Shown: positions 1 to 11,132 of the stretch, piece after piece
How positions within the stretch are numbered: the stretch's first letter is position 1
Layout of the letters: every line of letters starts with the position of its first letter
Origin: Guadua angustifolia
Lineage: Eukaryota > Streptophyta > Magnoliopsida > Poales > Poaceae
DNA length: 64,000 nucleotides
Direction of reading: 5' to 3'
NCBI GenBank assembly: GCA_036346375.1
Contig: CM070503.1
Location: forward strand, 5,828,001 to 5,892,000
Program-made: the position numbers and the translations under genes
The notes under the pieces: model-generated
Told to the model about the DNA's origin: nothing
Seen by the model: only the letters and a program-made list of their open reading frames with translations
Databases searched by the model: none

Positions 1-456
1 TGTTTTCTAAAAAAAACTAGCATAGAAGCATTAGTAATTGAGTATTGCAATGTACGGATAAAATGCACAAGGAAGCAGGGACCTGTTTCTTTTTGAAATA
101 GTTTGCTAATAGCATATAAATGTGCGAATGTTATGGAATGGTGTGCTGTACTAAGAACTCAAGTGTCTGATCTTTTCACAAAATTCATACAGTCGTACAG
201 TAGATTCATCATCCAATTGCTCTATTCAAATGTCTCCTAGTCACTTGAAAGTTAAGAATAGACGAGCTCTGTTCCTTGGTATGTAATTGCACGTACAGCA
301 TGTAGTTTTACAATGTTCTGTTCTGCCATTTCCTTTGCATTCAAGTTGAACTGTACTGTATATTTATTCTTCTCTTTTCTTGAATTGATCATTTCATTTT
401 TCGTATTATTACCTATACTAAGGATCAATCTCTTTTGTGTTCCTGACATTTCGAAG
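1..456 (+). other. Intron of the ARMC6-like gene (window edge)
   Basis: AT-rich sequence before the first visible acceptor (AG at 455-456). No coding signal is seen. It is presumed to be intronic because the exon at 457 begins inside a codon. Confidence 0.6.
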
Positions 457-2951
457 GGCAATTCAATCTGTAGATGTTGGAAGCACTGAAAAGTTCAGGC
501 AAAGGGATGGGCCCAAAGTTGTCATGGATATTTTAAAAGGAGGCTTAGAAAGTTCAGATATGCTGGATGGTGGCTTTAGGGTTGTGGCAGCAGCATCTGC
601 TGGCAATGAAGTTGTGAAAGAATCCTTTATGGACCTGAAGGTTGATGAACTCATTTTGCAGGTTATGAGGGAGAAATCAAACAATAATGTGCAAAGCTTG
701 TATGATTCTATACGTGTTCTATTGACGCCTGATGACAATCGAGTGGTGGCTTCTCAAGTATGTCATATATGTTCTATATGCTTATAGAATTGTGTGAAGA
801 TTTGCTCTAATTTTACATTAGGAGGTGCATCTTTTATATTTGCACTTTATTATGCTATTTACAAGCCAACTTTTCAGTGACCTATGGTTTGTGGGACTAT
901 TAGGCAGTAGCATGTGTTAGAATGATCTTTTACAGGAAAAAGTCATGTTAGCGTGAAAGTTAGTTTATTGGAGGGAAGATATGAATATGGACATTAGCTT
1001 GAGTTATAATACACAGTTGTATGTATAAGATGCATGCAAGGCTACATTTACCTGACAAAATTGCTGCCAATTTCATGTCAATTGAAATCTAAGATGAAGT
1101 GGAACCCTGTGTTTTAATGGACATTTAAATGGAGTTGGATTTGATATGCGCAATCAAGTACTGAAATAAAACTTCTGGCAAGACAACATGTTGACAGAAA
1201 TAATATGTAAATTGGTAACACTGGGTGTTGAGTTCAATTTCTGGAGACGTTATGCTCCCATGGTTTTATATACTTGAACATTTTGTTTTCTCAATGGCAT
1301 CAGCACATGTGCATCTTGCTTTCTAGTGGACACTATGTTTTGCTTATATCACCTGATGCATTTTATTTGATTTGTGTATTTGTTCAATTCATGACTAATT
1401 GTTAGAAATAATCAGAAAATCGTTAACTGTAGTAGTTTGGCAATTCGGGAATGAGAACATTTGAAATGAATGGAATATGGATTTAAAGAGATGAAATCAA
1501 CCCACACTTGTGATGCAGGTATTTGGATATTCTCGGAGGTTTGCAGAAATTGGGATTGCAGAAGTTCTTGTCAACGCACTTCGTGAACAAGTTGCTCCTT
1601 CCAGCTTACCACCAGCTTGTGCTGCTTTGAAGGCTATTGCTGTAAATGTAAGAGTAAATTATGATTATATACCCAGAAAGGGTAATCAAAAGCTCTTGCA
1701 ATGTTCTCATTTTTGTATTTATTTAAGCTTCACTTTTCTTAGAATAAAACAATTATTATGTCATCAGTTTTACCTTTCATTTATCTGGCAAGTAGAATAT
1801 GAATTGCATGGTACCAACATTTATGAAAAGCTAGCGGTTGAAAAGTATGATACCCTTTATAGTCAACTTTCCATCATCATCTTGCTCTTGCTATTTTTCT
1901 CATGGCTTTGGTCCTGTTGTATCAAAATTTCTTTCCTTGGTGAAACTCTGGTTATAAAGCAAAAACAAGCTATTGTACACTAACCTATATGCTTATGGGT
2001 TGCCTCAGGGGAACGTCACCATCTTTAGTTCTTGTGTTACCACAGGATGAAATATGCCGGTCCATATCTGAAAATGGCGGGATTGATGTGCTTCTTCAAT
2101 GCATTGATGAGGCTAGTGAGCAGAAGAACAAAGTTATAGCAAGATCTTGCTGCTCTTTGTTGTCTAAGGTACGATAGTTTCGTACAATGCCACAACATTC
2201 TTGTACCAGGGGAAATCCTGCTTTGGTTAAATCAAACTTACAGCACAATCTTTTTGCTTGAAGCTGGCTGGAAGTGACGCAAACAAGGCTGCTATCATTC
2301 AGCGAGGTGGTTTTGATCGGTTCTTGAAGTTGACGTCCAGATTTTCTGAAGATCCGTCAGTAATACAAGAGGTACTACATATAAATGGGCAATACTGAAG
2401 CATCTGTATGAGCTATTTTCAGATCCCGTTCTGAGCTAAATGAATGTGTAGGTGATGTCTATGGTGACAGTCCTTACACTGAGGTCACCAGAAAATGCAG
2501 CGCGTGCAATGGGAGCAGGCTATGGTACTTTGGCGATACAGGCAATGCAAAAGTTCCCCTCCTCTGCCCAGACTCAGAAGCAAGTGTGTCTTATGGTTCG
2601 CAATCTTGTCGTCAGAAACCCTGAAAACAGGTATGATGTAGAATCCACACCTTTTCTGACTAGATCTATACAGAGTTAGTCTTGCTAATGAGAGAGTGGT
2701 TGATGGAGTTAGAACTCCAATACCGTATATACTACAGTACCATCTGCAGCTAGTCTTACAGTCATTCCCAAATCCCAATATGCTAAGAACATGTTTCTAC
2801 ATCTTGACACTTGCGCTGCCCCTGTAGGACAATCTTGCTTAACGATGGTGTGGAGAAGCTTATCAGGAAGGCCAAGGCAATGCATGGAAGCTGCAAAGAT
2901 GCTGCCACGTCTGCCTTGAGGGACCTTGGCTTAGACAATTACAATGAATAG
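457..2951 (+). CDS. ARMC6: Armadillo repeat-containing protein 6-like (3' part of gene)
   Basis: Six coding exons are visible: 457-757, 1519-1647, 2046-2168, 2264-2371, 2452-2630 and 2828-2951 (stop TAG 2949-2951). All junctions are GT-AG and the frame stays open across them, giving the last 320 residues; the 5' exons lie before the window. The protein is a run of helical repeats, with stretches such as VVAAASAGNEVVKE, IGIAEVLVNAL, CRSISENGGIDVLLQC, AAIIQRGGFDRFL, TLRSPENAARAMGAGYG and LLNDGVEKLIRKAK, the usual look of ARM repeats. It ends in ALRDLGLDNYNE. Animal and plant ARMC6 proteins are ARM scaffolds of poorly known function, probably cytosolic or nuclear. Exon phases agree and no lesion is seen, so the gene looks functional. 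The family call rests on my recognition of the protein pattern, not on a search. Confidence 0.88.
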
Positions 2952-3370
2952 ACAGCGTAGAAAGTCCATCGTGTGTAAAGTTTGGCCATGTGATGATGTT
3001 TTTGGGAAAAAAATACATGGTGTTTGGGTTCATAAAGTTGGACTACTGTGCTCGTCTGTACCTGGCCCCGATTATGTGGAAATTTTCAACTGCGAGGTTA
3101 CATGCTATACCTACAGATCTCTGCTTCGTATGTGCATATTAGAACGCATAGTATCTGCTCGTGCTACTAGAGTTGACTTGTGGCACCGTCTTCCTATATA
3201 TCATCGCTCTTTTTTCTTGCTGTTGTGGTGCCCTTGGCATTGAATCTTCTGTCTACTTTAACCAGATGGAGCTGTGACTGAAAGGCTAATTCAAGGTGCC
3301 ATACTTTAACCATCATGTTTGTAAACTGCCGGAAGAGACAACTTCACCTTGTTCGCTTGTGTTGCACATA
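2952..3370 (+). other. 3' UTR / downstream of the ARMC6-like gene
   Basis: Non-coding sequence after the stop codon, with several T-rich stretches. The true polyadenylation site cannot be placed by eye. The 99-codon reading frame that starts at 2944 overlaps the end of the gene and has no family features. Confidence 0.45.
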
Positions 3371-4260
3371 GGGATGAAAACAGAACGGAAATAATCGGTA
3401 TATGGTCGTTCCGTTTTTGTTTTCATATTTTTTACCGGTAACAGAAACGAAATCAGAAACCCTAAAATGGATACGTTAATAGATAGTGATGAAAACAGAT
3501 GCAGAACAGAATGGAGCGGATATGGAAACGAAACGGAGCGGATACGGAAATGAAAGTGAAAAATTCCACAAGAACATAGTACATGATTATAGTATATACA
3601 TGATCGCACCTTTAAGGCAGACACAAAAATAATGTTATGTTCACCGGTATCACTAGGAAGTTTTTTCTCAAGTTTATCAGCTGAAGGCTCGCTATTTATC
3701 TACTAGACCAGACCATCATATCCTCCTCTATATCATTATTATTGACATCCTCTTACTTCTCCAACTAAAAAGGTGTAATACCCTAAAATTTTCATATTAT
3801 TGTTCAATGTTTATTTATGATTTTCTAAGATTTATTCTGGATTTTCTGGAATTTATAAATCTTGTTTTGCTATTTTTAGATTTATAAAATTAATTTATTC
3901 ATTAAAAACAAATTATTCTAGAAATAAATTTACAAAGTAAAAAATGTTCCAAAGTATTTTTGAGAAATTTTCTGGAATTTTTTAACTCTATTTGATATTT
4001 TCTATAAATCCATTCATATTTTAAAATTATTTTAATTTGAAAATAAATGTAAATTATCTATTCTACTTTTTGGGCCAAATGGGCCAAGTTTTCAATGGAA
4101 TTTTTAGTTTCATTTATACGGAATTTTTGTTTTCGTCGAAATTGACTGTTTTGTTTCTATTTTCATTTTCGTATCGATATTTTCGGTTTTCATTTCCAAA
4201 AAAAGTTTTTGTTTTTATTTTTCTTCAAAACAATCATAAATTCTGTTTCGATTTTCATCC
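3371..4260. mobile_element. Inverted-repeat DNA element (unclassified, MITE-like)
   Basis: The left end reads GGGATGAAAACAGAACGG and the right end is its approximate reverse complement, with GGATGAAAATCGAAACAG on the minus strand. Near each end there are many near-copies of a GAAACGG / CCGTTTC word. The middle (about 3772-4030) is very AT-rich and starts with TGTAATACCCTAAAATTTT, like the end of an LTR, so a second element is probably nested there. I could not see a clean target-site duplication. Confidence 0.5.
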
Positions 4261-4292
4261 AAAAACAGGATGGACGATATATATATATATTT

Positions 4293-4674
4293 GGCAACGT
4301 ATCCTATGCATACAGTCTTCTCGTGTACACACTGTGCACACCTACTAACAAAAATCACGAAAAATTCTGAAAAAAATTGTAAATGTATTTCATAGATTAC
4401 TCTATCTATGTATAAAATTTTAGGTTCAAATTCATTTTATTTCAAGAGTTATAAAAAAGAGAAAATTATGACAAGTTTAAAGAGTTTAAACTTGTTAGAA
4501 TTTTCTCTTTTTTTGTAACTCTCGATATATAATGAATTTGATCTTGAAACTTCATACATAGGTAGAGTAATCTATGAAGTACATCTACAATTTTTTTTAG
4601 AATTTTTCGTCACTTTTATTAGTTGGTGTGCACGATGTGTATACAGAAAATCTATATATACAGGATATGTTGCC
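4293..4674. mobile_element. Mutator-type MITE, near-perfect 380-bp foldback
   Basis: The element starts GGCAAC and ends GTTGCC. The two arms pair for almost their whole length, meeting at a perfect central palindrome (ACAAGTTTAAA / TTTAAACTTGT) near 4473-4497. It is flanked by a perfect 9-bp direct repeat, TATATATTT (4284-4292 and 4675-4683). Long terminal inverted repeats with a 9-bp target duplication are the hallmark of Mutator-like elements. It has no coding capacity. The flank is a TA-rich tract, so the exact 9-bp match is slightly less decisive than usual. Confidence 0.82.
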
Positions 4675-5164
4675 TATATATTTACTATAGACTGGACGAG
4701 ATTTACTTCTCTGAAAATGGTGGCATCGTCATGGGAGGCAAGGGCCGAAGCGGACACTGGGCTTGCCTGGTCATGGAGTACAAAAACAAACAGCTGCCCA
4801 AGCGTGCAAACGGAGAGGCGGCCCAAGGTGCAAAACCGAAACCAAGCAAAGCGCGCCACAGCCTAAGGCCCTGTTTCATAGCCGAAAGTCAGTAGGCAAT
4901 TTATACTAAGAGAAATTGAATGCTATATTTTTTTACGGTTTCGGTGGGTTAATCATTTTAGCTGAAGAAAATTACTCCTTTCTACTGCAACTTTCTAATG
5001 TGTATAAAATCCCAAACCTCTTTCTCCTCACCATTATTTCTAATCTGCACCCATCACACCTAAAGGTCAGATCACCAAACACAAAATCTTTTCAGTTTAG
5101 CTATTAATTCATACAGCCTCAATCATGTAGTCTAGCCAAGAGCTACTTTAAAAAAAACCGCTAA
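4675..5164. other. Intergenic, no gene seen
   Basis: Mixed-composition spacer between two MITEs. Short open frames at 4623-4895 and 4916-5107 show no protein-family feature and overlap the repeat borders. Confidence 0.4.
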
Positions 5165-5458
5165 GGACATGTACAATGGTACATGTCAGCTGTCTGTAAG
5201 ACCACGTCACCTAGGATTTTAGGTGATGTGGAGGAGAGAGAAGGAGTAGAGAGAAAGATGATGTCTACTATTTAACAGACGGTCTTATAGACAGTTTTCT
5301 ATTTTATGTACCATTGTATAGACAGTCTGTTAATTGGATGAGAGACTATTACAGATAACTATATAGACGATCCATTGTATGAGTTATTTTTAGTGCTGTC
5401 TATAGATGATGTGGAGATATAATATAGACAGCTGCCGTCTATACCACTGTACATGCCC
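5165..5458. mobile_element. Tourist-like (PIF/Harbinger) MITE
   Basis: The terminal inverted repeats are GGACATGTACAATGGT on the left and, on the minus strand at the right end, GGGCATGTACAGTGGT. The element is flanked by the 3-bp direct repeat TAA (5162-5164 and 5459-5461), as in PIF/Harbinger MITEs. The interior holds short direct and inverted words such as TATAGACAG. It is 294 bp long with no coding capacity. Confidence 0.8.
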
Positions 5459-5461
5459 TAA

Positions 5462-5790
5462 CGCGTGCAAAACGGCGGCTTAGTGCACGGTAAGCTACTT
5501 TTTGGCAACCTATTTGCCTGCGCCGCGCGGTGGAGTGGATCAGTGGATGGCCTAGCTGGTTCCTTTGCTCGGAGGTTGACTTCATCAGGTCGTACGAGGA
5601 GATGCTGCTCGCCGACTTCCTCATGCCCGATGATATCCTGACGAGCCCCACCGCTCCGACCCCGATGAGACGAGGAAGAGCAATGAGCTCTTCAAGGATG
5701 ACCTAAGAGATCGACAAGGAGCTTATTAGAGTACGACGCCAATGGCTACCTCGAGATGCTCACCGACTGCAGCTTCTGGGTGCTCATCGT
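5462..5790 (+). pseudogene. Degraded coding fragment, family not recognised
   Basis: A GC-richer island between two MITEs. The plus strand gives coding-like pieces in different frames: VDFIRSYEEMLLADFLMP, then DPDETRKSNELFKDDL, then EYDANGYLEMLTDCSFWVL. Stops and frame changes separate them, so this is a decayed piece of a gene. I do not recognise the family. It is cut on the right by the MITE that begins at 5791. Confidence 0.35.
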
Positions 5791-6133
5791 CAGGGTTAAC
5801 AAAAAGGGTGAAAACCGCTCAAAAATCACGGTTTTTAATCTTACTGCTCTAGTTCGAGATTCAAAACCGCTCGGTAAACCGATCTAATTAAAAAATAATT
5901 TAAATTTTTTTAAAAATTTTTGAAAAAATTTATGTCCGCGAAAAACCGTTTTCAAAGAACATTCAATTGGCCGGGTTGGTTTTTCATGAAAAACTACGGT
6001 TTTCGATTTTTTGAATTTTTTCAAATTTTTTTGATTTCTTAACCCTTCGGTTTCTACGGTTTTCGAAAGGTTTTTGCGAAAATAGTACCGCGAATTTCAC
6101 TGCGGTTTTTTGAAAACGGTTTTGCAAACCGTG
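5791..6133. mobile_element. hAT-type MITE, degenerate relative of the copy at 21157-21524
   Basis: It begins CAGGGTT and contains many copies of AAAACCG / CGGTTTT words, in the same layout as the well-preserved element at 21157-21524 but in the opposite orientation. The flanking 8-bp words (CTCATCGT and CTCACTGC) match only in part, so the target duplication has decayed. There is no coding capacity. Confidence 0.6.
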
Positions 6134-7261
6134 CTCACTGCTCGATCGCCCATACTCTTAATACTCCGTGTTCATCCGTCATCTAGTTACCAGTTTTCTT
6201 TTCTTTCTTTTCTTTGAAATCTAGTTACCGGCTTTCTTAATAATGTACTTAGTGTGCTAATGTAAATCTGCCTTTGCAGATAAGATTGCTTGCACTTGTC
6301 CTGTCAAGCTCTGACGTTTTATGGTAGGCTGCAAAGGTCTGCACACAAGTCGTTTGTTTTTTAATTGTTTGTTAACCTTAGTTCTAACTTTGGTTTAGCC
6401 TTGTGAACTAGTATAAACCGTGTGGGAACTTGGCCAATCTTGATTTTATTCCCAGAGAAGTACTCAATGTCGTAGTGACCGACCGATATGACTCGTATTT
6501 ATAGATACGGTTTGACGGAAGTAATAGGCATCGACATGTCCTATAGCAGTGATGCAGCATCGTTAACGCTTGTTACTACGCTTTAAGAGACTCCAGTTCG
6601 ATTCCATGAAGCCTACACTACGTTCCTGCTCTTCTAGCATCTTACAGGAAGTGAAGCGAACAAGACTGTTGACACCGATCAGCGAGGTGATTTGATATAT
6701 TTTTGGCGCTGTCGTCCATTCGTAAGGAGTACGGTGCCTTAAATTCAATATGAATTGTTCATTCTTTTTAATTCAATACAACAGATTAATTAGTATTTAT
6801 TTATATTTTATCCAGTAGTAAGGTAATAAAAATACCATTAACAAATCAATGACTGATCTGATTTTTACCGCTCACTATATATATCAAACGCCATGGGATG
6901 CTACGGTGCCGGAGTGACTCTGGAATGTGGTTTGGTGATCCAATGGTTGGAAACGACAACGGCACCATGCCATGGCAATTAGATGGCAGTGGGTTCGTTT
7001 CCCCTAAGAAGAGGATTCGTGAAGAAGATTTAAGTTGTGACAGCATTTGCCGACCCCTTCAACTAAAATAGTACATCATTCATGCCCATTTCGTCGAAAC
7101 AAGTGATCCAACCGGTATAGCCTAGTTAATTTATATGTTCCAAGCAGAGCGTTAAACCTGTTTAACCTAGATCAATTACGATAACATTTGCGCTAATACT
7201 CAAAAGTATATAGTGCGACATCGTCAGGGACAGAATACACACGTCCTCCAAGAGATCGAAA
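6134..7261. other. Intergenic; one short coding-like ORF
   Basis: No gene model is supported except the 57-codon frame at 6898-7071, listed separately. The rest is ordinary AT-rich spacer. Confidence 0.4.
6898..7071 (+). CDS. Short ORF, 57 aa, unrecognised
   Basis: An ATG at 6898 opens a frame to TAG at 7069-7071. The product has a protein-like composition, with SDSGMWFGDPMVGNDNGTMP, then WQLDGSGFVSPKKRIREEDL, then SCDSICRPLQLK at the end. It resembles the tail of a larger protein, for example the C-terminal exon of a transcription factor, but no domain can be named. No matching upstream exon was found. It may be a relic exon or chance. Confidence 0.25.
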   Translation: MLRCRSDSGMWFGDPMVGNDNGTMPWQLDGSGFVSPKKRIREEDLSCDSICRPLQLK

Positions 7262-7461
7262 TGTTAAATTAGTTAAGGAGTTAAGTGGGCAATTAACTGC
7301 CAACTCTCAAAATGGGTGTCTTTTGTTGAATTGGTATTCTTTGGACATCATTAACTTCCACCCATTAGCTTGTATAAATATGTAACACATGTACATAAAA
7401 ATTAACTCTCATTCTCGAGTTCAATCTCTAAATCTCTACTCTCCTTTTAACTCGTTATCGG

Positions 7462-8527
7462 CACTGCTCTAATCTACTAAGCACGGGCAAACAGAGGCCG
7501 GCGGTAGATGGGAGGATCACCGGCCACATCTCGGACACGGTGAGTCCAATGACGCAAAACAACGATGATGTCTCAAACGTACTTACCTCCGTCATGAACT
7601 TGGAAACGGTGATCCTTCGCATTCTACCTCTACAACACCGCTGCCCAGGACATCGCCAATGGCGTGCGCGACATGATCGACACCGGTAAGGCCATGCCCG
7701 GCCTTATCGCGGCATGGTCGGGGGACCACCATTGGCCGCAACGACCGAGGGGGTTGTGGTGCTCCTAGGTACAACACAGGCCGTAGGGGCCAACATGCCA
7801 CGCAGCGCGGTGGGTGCAACCGAGATCGTGGCGGCGACCACCTTAGTCCACATGCAGGAGGCGTGTGGCGAGGTCGACGCTGTGGCCGATGCAACAGCGG
7901 TGCGTGGGATAAGGCTAGGGAGGGCCTCCACCAAACAGTGTTGACCACCTAGCTGTGGCCATACCCACATGACCCCGTCTGGAGCAGTGGCGATGCCTTG
8001 ATGAGGTGGCGGCGCCACGAGATGTGCCCAAGGTGGCATGCGACGGTGTGCCGGTGGCGCCCGACACCAAGGTGGCGAAGGCGTCAGGCGCACTCGAGGG
8101 AGTGGCGACGCTTCCCGACGCGCCTCAAGCGGCCGGATCTAGCAATGAGACCGAAGCACCCCTAAAGCGACGTCGAGGTAGATGGCGAGAGCGCGGTGGC
8201 CAACGAGCCTCTCACTAGTGTTGGGGCGACGGCGGCCTACCCCAACCACCTAAGGCGGCGGCAGCCATGGTGCTAGGGTTGGAAATCCTAGCGTCGGGTC
8301 TCATTGGGCCTGTTATATAAAGTTTACAATTTAGCCCCATGTATTTAGGGAAATCGCAAATTTTAGCTGTCTTAGTTAAGTAAAAATTGCATTTTAGACC
8401 ATGATTTTTCAGAAAAATACATTTATTATACATTGACCCTAGCTTAGTGATTTACAACAATTTCATGCCATAATTTTACTTTGAGAAAGTAAATTAATTA
8501 CAATTGCATGAAAAATAAATTATAAGA
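7462..8527 (+). other. GC-rich leader between the 5' LTR and gag of the copia relic
   Basis: Sequence between the 5' LTR and the gag-like start. About 7490-8280 is markedly GC-rich and gives several overlapping frames on both strands, none with a recognisable domain. It could be the long untranslated leader of the element or a captured host fragment; the sequence alone does not settle this. Confidence 0.4.
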
Positions 8528-9060
8528 ATGGTAGACATCTTCAAAAAGGAGTTTGCAGAACTGGCCTTGGATGGCAGCAATTATCTAACTTGGACGATGG
8601 ATCTAAAGATAAATTTGATGAGTAGAGGTTTTGGTGCAATCATCACTGAACCTCAACAAAATGACCCGTACATTTCACAAGTCTCAAAATATGCAGCCCT
8701 GCATTTTATACGGCATCATCTCCGCTCAGACCTAAAAACTGAGTAGTCGATGGAGGAAGATCCACGTACTAAAGAATCTGAACTAGAGAATTAGAGAATA
8801 ATAAATTTGCAACAAATTGCAAATAATCTGCCAGATGCATTTACTAACTACAAGGGTGTTACAAAATCATATATACCCACAGTCAATGTACCAAAAAGAG
8901 TGAAGATATCGTAAAAAGCTACTCTTGCCCCTAATGAAAAGAAGAGGAGAAATTCGGATAAAAAGGACCTAGTTCCACGGAGACGTCCGCAAAAACAAAA
9001 TTCTTCTAAAGGTAAAGGTGCAGTATTTGAATTAGTAAAAGAAACTCAATATGAGGTTAA
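8528..9060 (+). pseudogene. copia gag relic
   Basis: ATG at 8528 gives MVDIFKKEFAELALDGSNY followed by LTWTMDLKINLMSRGFGAII, the typical start of a grass copia Gag (gag N-terminal / UBN2-type region). The frame stops at 8746 and reappears in pieces up to about 9060 (for example NNLPDAFTNYKGVTKSYIP). Multiple stops make it non-functional. Confidence 0.7.
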
Positions 9061-9094
9061 GAACCATTGAAGGAATGGTAAATGCGGCATCAAA

Positions 9095-10620
9095 GTGCAT
9101 ACAAATTTAGATGTTGGGTCATCAGAACCCCTAGACTCCGTTATTATGGGAAATCACAAGGAGTTAGAGGATGGAAATGAAGAAATTTTCACAAATTATG
9201 TCAATTCGGGAGAATTATATAAAAGAGATAATACTATTGTCGACATATATTTTACCTCAAAGATTGCTGAGAGCCTTCAACTGAATCTAAAACCAAAGAC
9301 CATGGCAGAGTGCATGAAGCGCTAAGATTGGGTACATTGAAGGAAGTAATTAAAGCAGAATTACTCTCGCTTAATAAAAGAGAGCTATTTGGTCTAGCAA
9401 CACCAACTCCTCCTAAAGTATTTTCTGTGAGAAACGAATGGGTTTTCGTTCGAAAAAGGAATGAAAACAATGAAGTGGTGAGATATAAGCGAGACTTGTA
9501 GCCTAAGGGTTCACGTAGAGATCTGGCATCGATTACAATGAGACATACTCTCCTATTATGAGAAGAATAACGTTCCAATATCTAATATCTTTGGTAGTTA
9601 ATATGAAAGTATCAATGTAGTTAATGGATATATTGACCATATATTTGTATGGGTCATTAGATTTGGATATTTACATGAAAGTCCCTAAAGAGGTTAAAGT
9701 TTCGAATACTAATGCAAATCGCAACATGTATAATGTCAAGTTGAAAAGTCGCTATATGGATTAAAGCAGTCGAGAAGGATGTGACAACCAACTAAGTGAG
9801 TTTTTTTTGAAGAAAGGATACTTCAATAATGATGATTGTCCATGTGTGTTTATAAAAAAAATCTCAAAGTGGATTCTGTATCATCTCAATATATGTTGAT
9901 CATTTAAATATTATCGGAACCACAAAGGACATAGAAGAGGCAAGTAACCTTCTTGTGATGGGGTATGAGATAAAAAATTTGGGTAAGACCAAATTTTGCT
10001 TAGGCTTATAGCTTGAGCATGTTCTTAAAGGAACGTTTGTGCACCAGTCTGCATATATCCAGAAGATATTGGAGAAATTCAATATGGATAAATCGTATCC
10101 AACGAAAACCCTATGGTCGTGAGATCCCTTGATGTGGATAAAAGCACATTCAGACCTAGGTAAGAGGATGAAGAGATATTGGGACAAAAAATTCCATATC
10201 TTGGTGCTATCGGAGTACTAATGTATCTTGCAAATTGCGTTAGACCTAGCATTGCATTTGTAGTCAATCTATTAGCTAGATACAACACATCACCAACAAA
10301 TAGGCATTTGGCTGGTGTTAAACAAATCCTCAAGTACCTTAATGATACAAAAGATCTTTGTTTGATGTTTCAAAGAAATCAAGATATGAATTTAATTGGA
10401 TACACATATGCTGGTTATCTGTCTGATCCCTACAGTGCCAAGTCACAGACTTGATTTATTTTCCTTTATGGTGGTACGGCTATTTCAAGGAAGTCTTATA
10501 AATAGACTTTAGTAGCCACTTCCACTAATCATTCTAAAATAATTGTTTTATATGAAGCATCACACGAATGTATATGGCTTCGCAATAATGATGTTTGTGT
10601 TGTTCAGATGCAAATAAGCT
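9095..10620 (+). pseudogene. copia reverse transcriptase / RNase H relic
   Basis: Fragments in changing frames match the copia polymerase order. KIAESLQLNLKPKTMAEC precedes the RT domain. RELFGLATPTPPKVFSVRNE and WVFVRKRNENNEVVRYKRDL are the RT start (RVT_2 type), followed by NETYSPIM-like and DIYMKVPKEVK pieces. An RNase H tail (YAGYLSDPYSAKSQT, then FIFLYGGTAIS) follows at about 10395-10500. The connecting integrase and the RT catalytic region are deleted or scrambled. Confidence 0.75.
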
Positions 10621-10844
10621 ATATAATGAGTACTATAACAAAACATATATTTTTAAAGCTACTTTATGCTCACAAACTTCAAAATAGTAGTGAGATAAAT
10701 GTCTTGCAAATGAAGTCGTGTGAAAATCTAGCCAAGTTATTCACTAAATGGTTTATCATATAAAGTTTTTAATGAGGCAACATTGAACATGAACTTACAC
10801 TATAAAATTTCTCCTTATATTTTTTCCCATTAGGTTTTAAAGGA

Positions 10845-10920
10845 GTTTTATATGGCATATAATTATGAGGACGAATTTCTATGTTTTATATGGCATATAA
10901 TTATGAGGACGAATTTCTAT
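10845..10920 (+). repeat. 38-bp perfect tandem duplication
   Basis: Two identical 38-bp units, 10845-10882 and 10883-10920, each starting GTTTTATATGGC and ending GACGAATTTCTAT. They lie just before the 3' LTR of the copia relic. Confidence 0.9.
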
Positions 10921-11132
10921 TCATATTTTTCCACAAGGTTTTTAGAGGAGTTTATCAAAACACATGAAGGTTATGTTATTCGCCCAAGGGAAAGTGTTAA
11001 GTGGGCAATTAACCGCTAACTCTTAGAATGGGTCTCTTTTGTTGAATGGGTGTCTTTTGAACACCATCAACTTCCACCCATTAGCTTGTATAAATATGTA
11101 ACACATGTGCAATAAAAAGTGCTCTCTCATTC

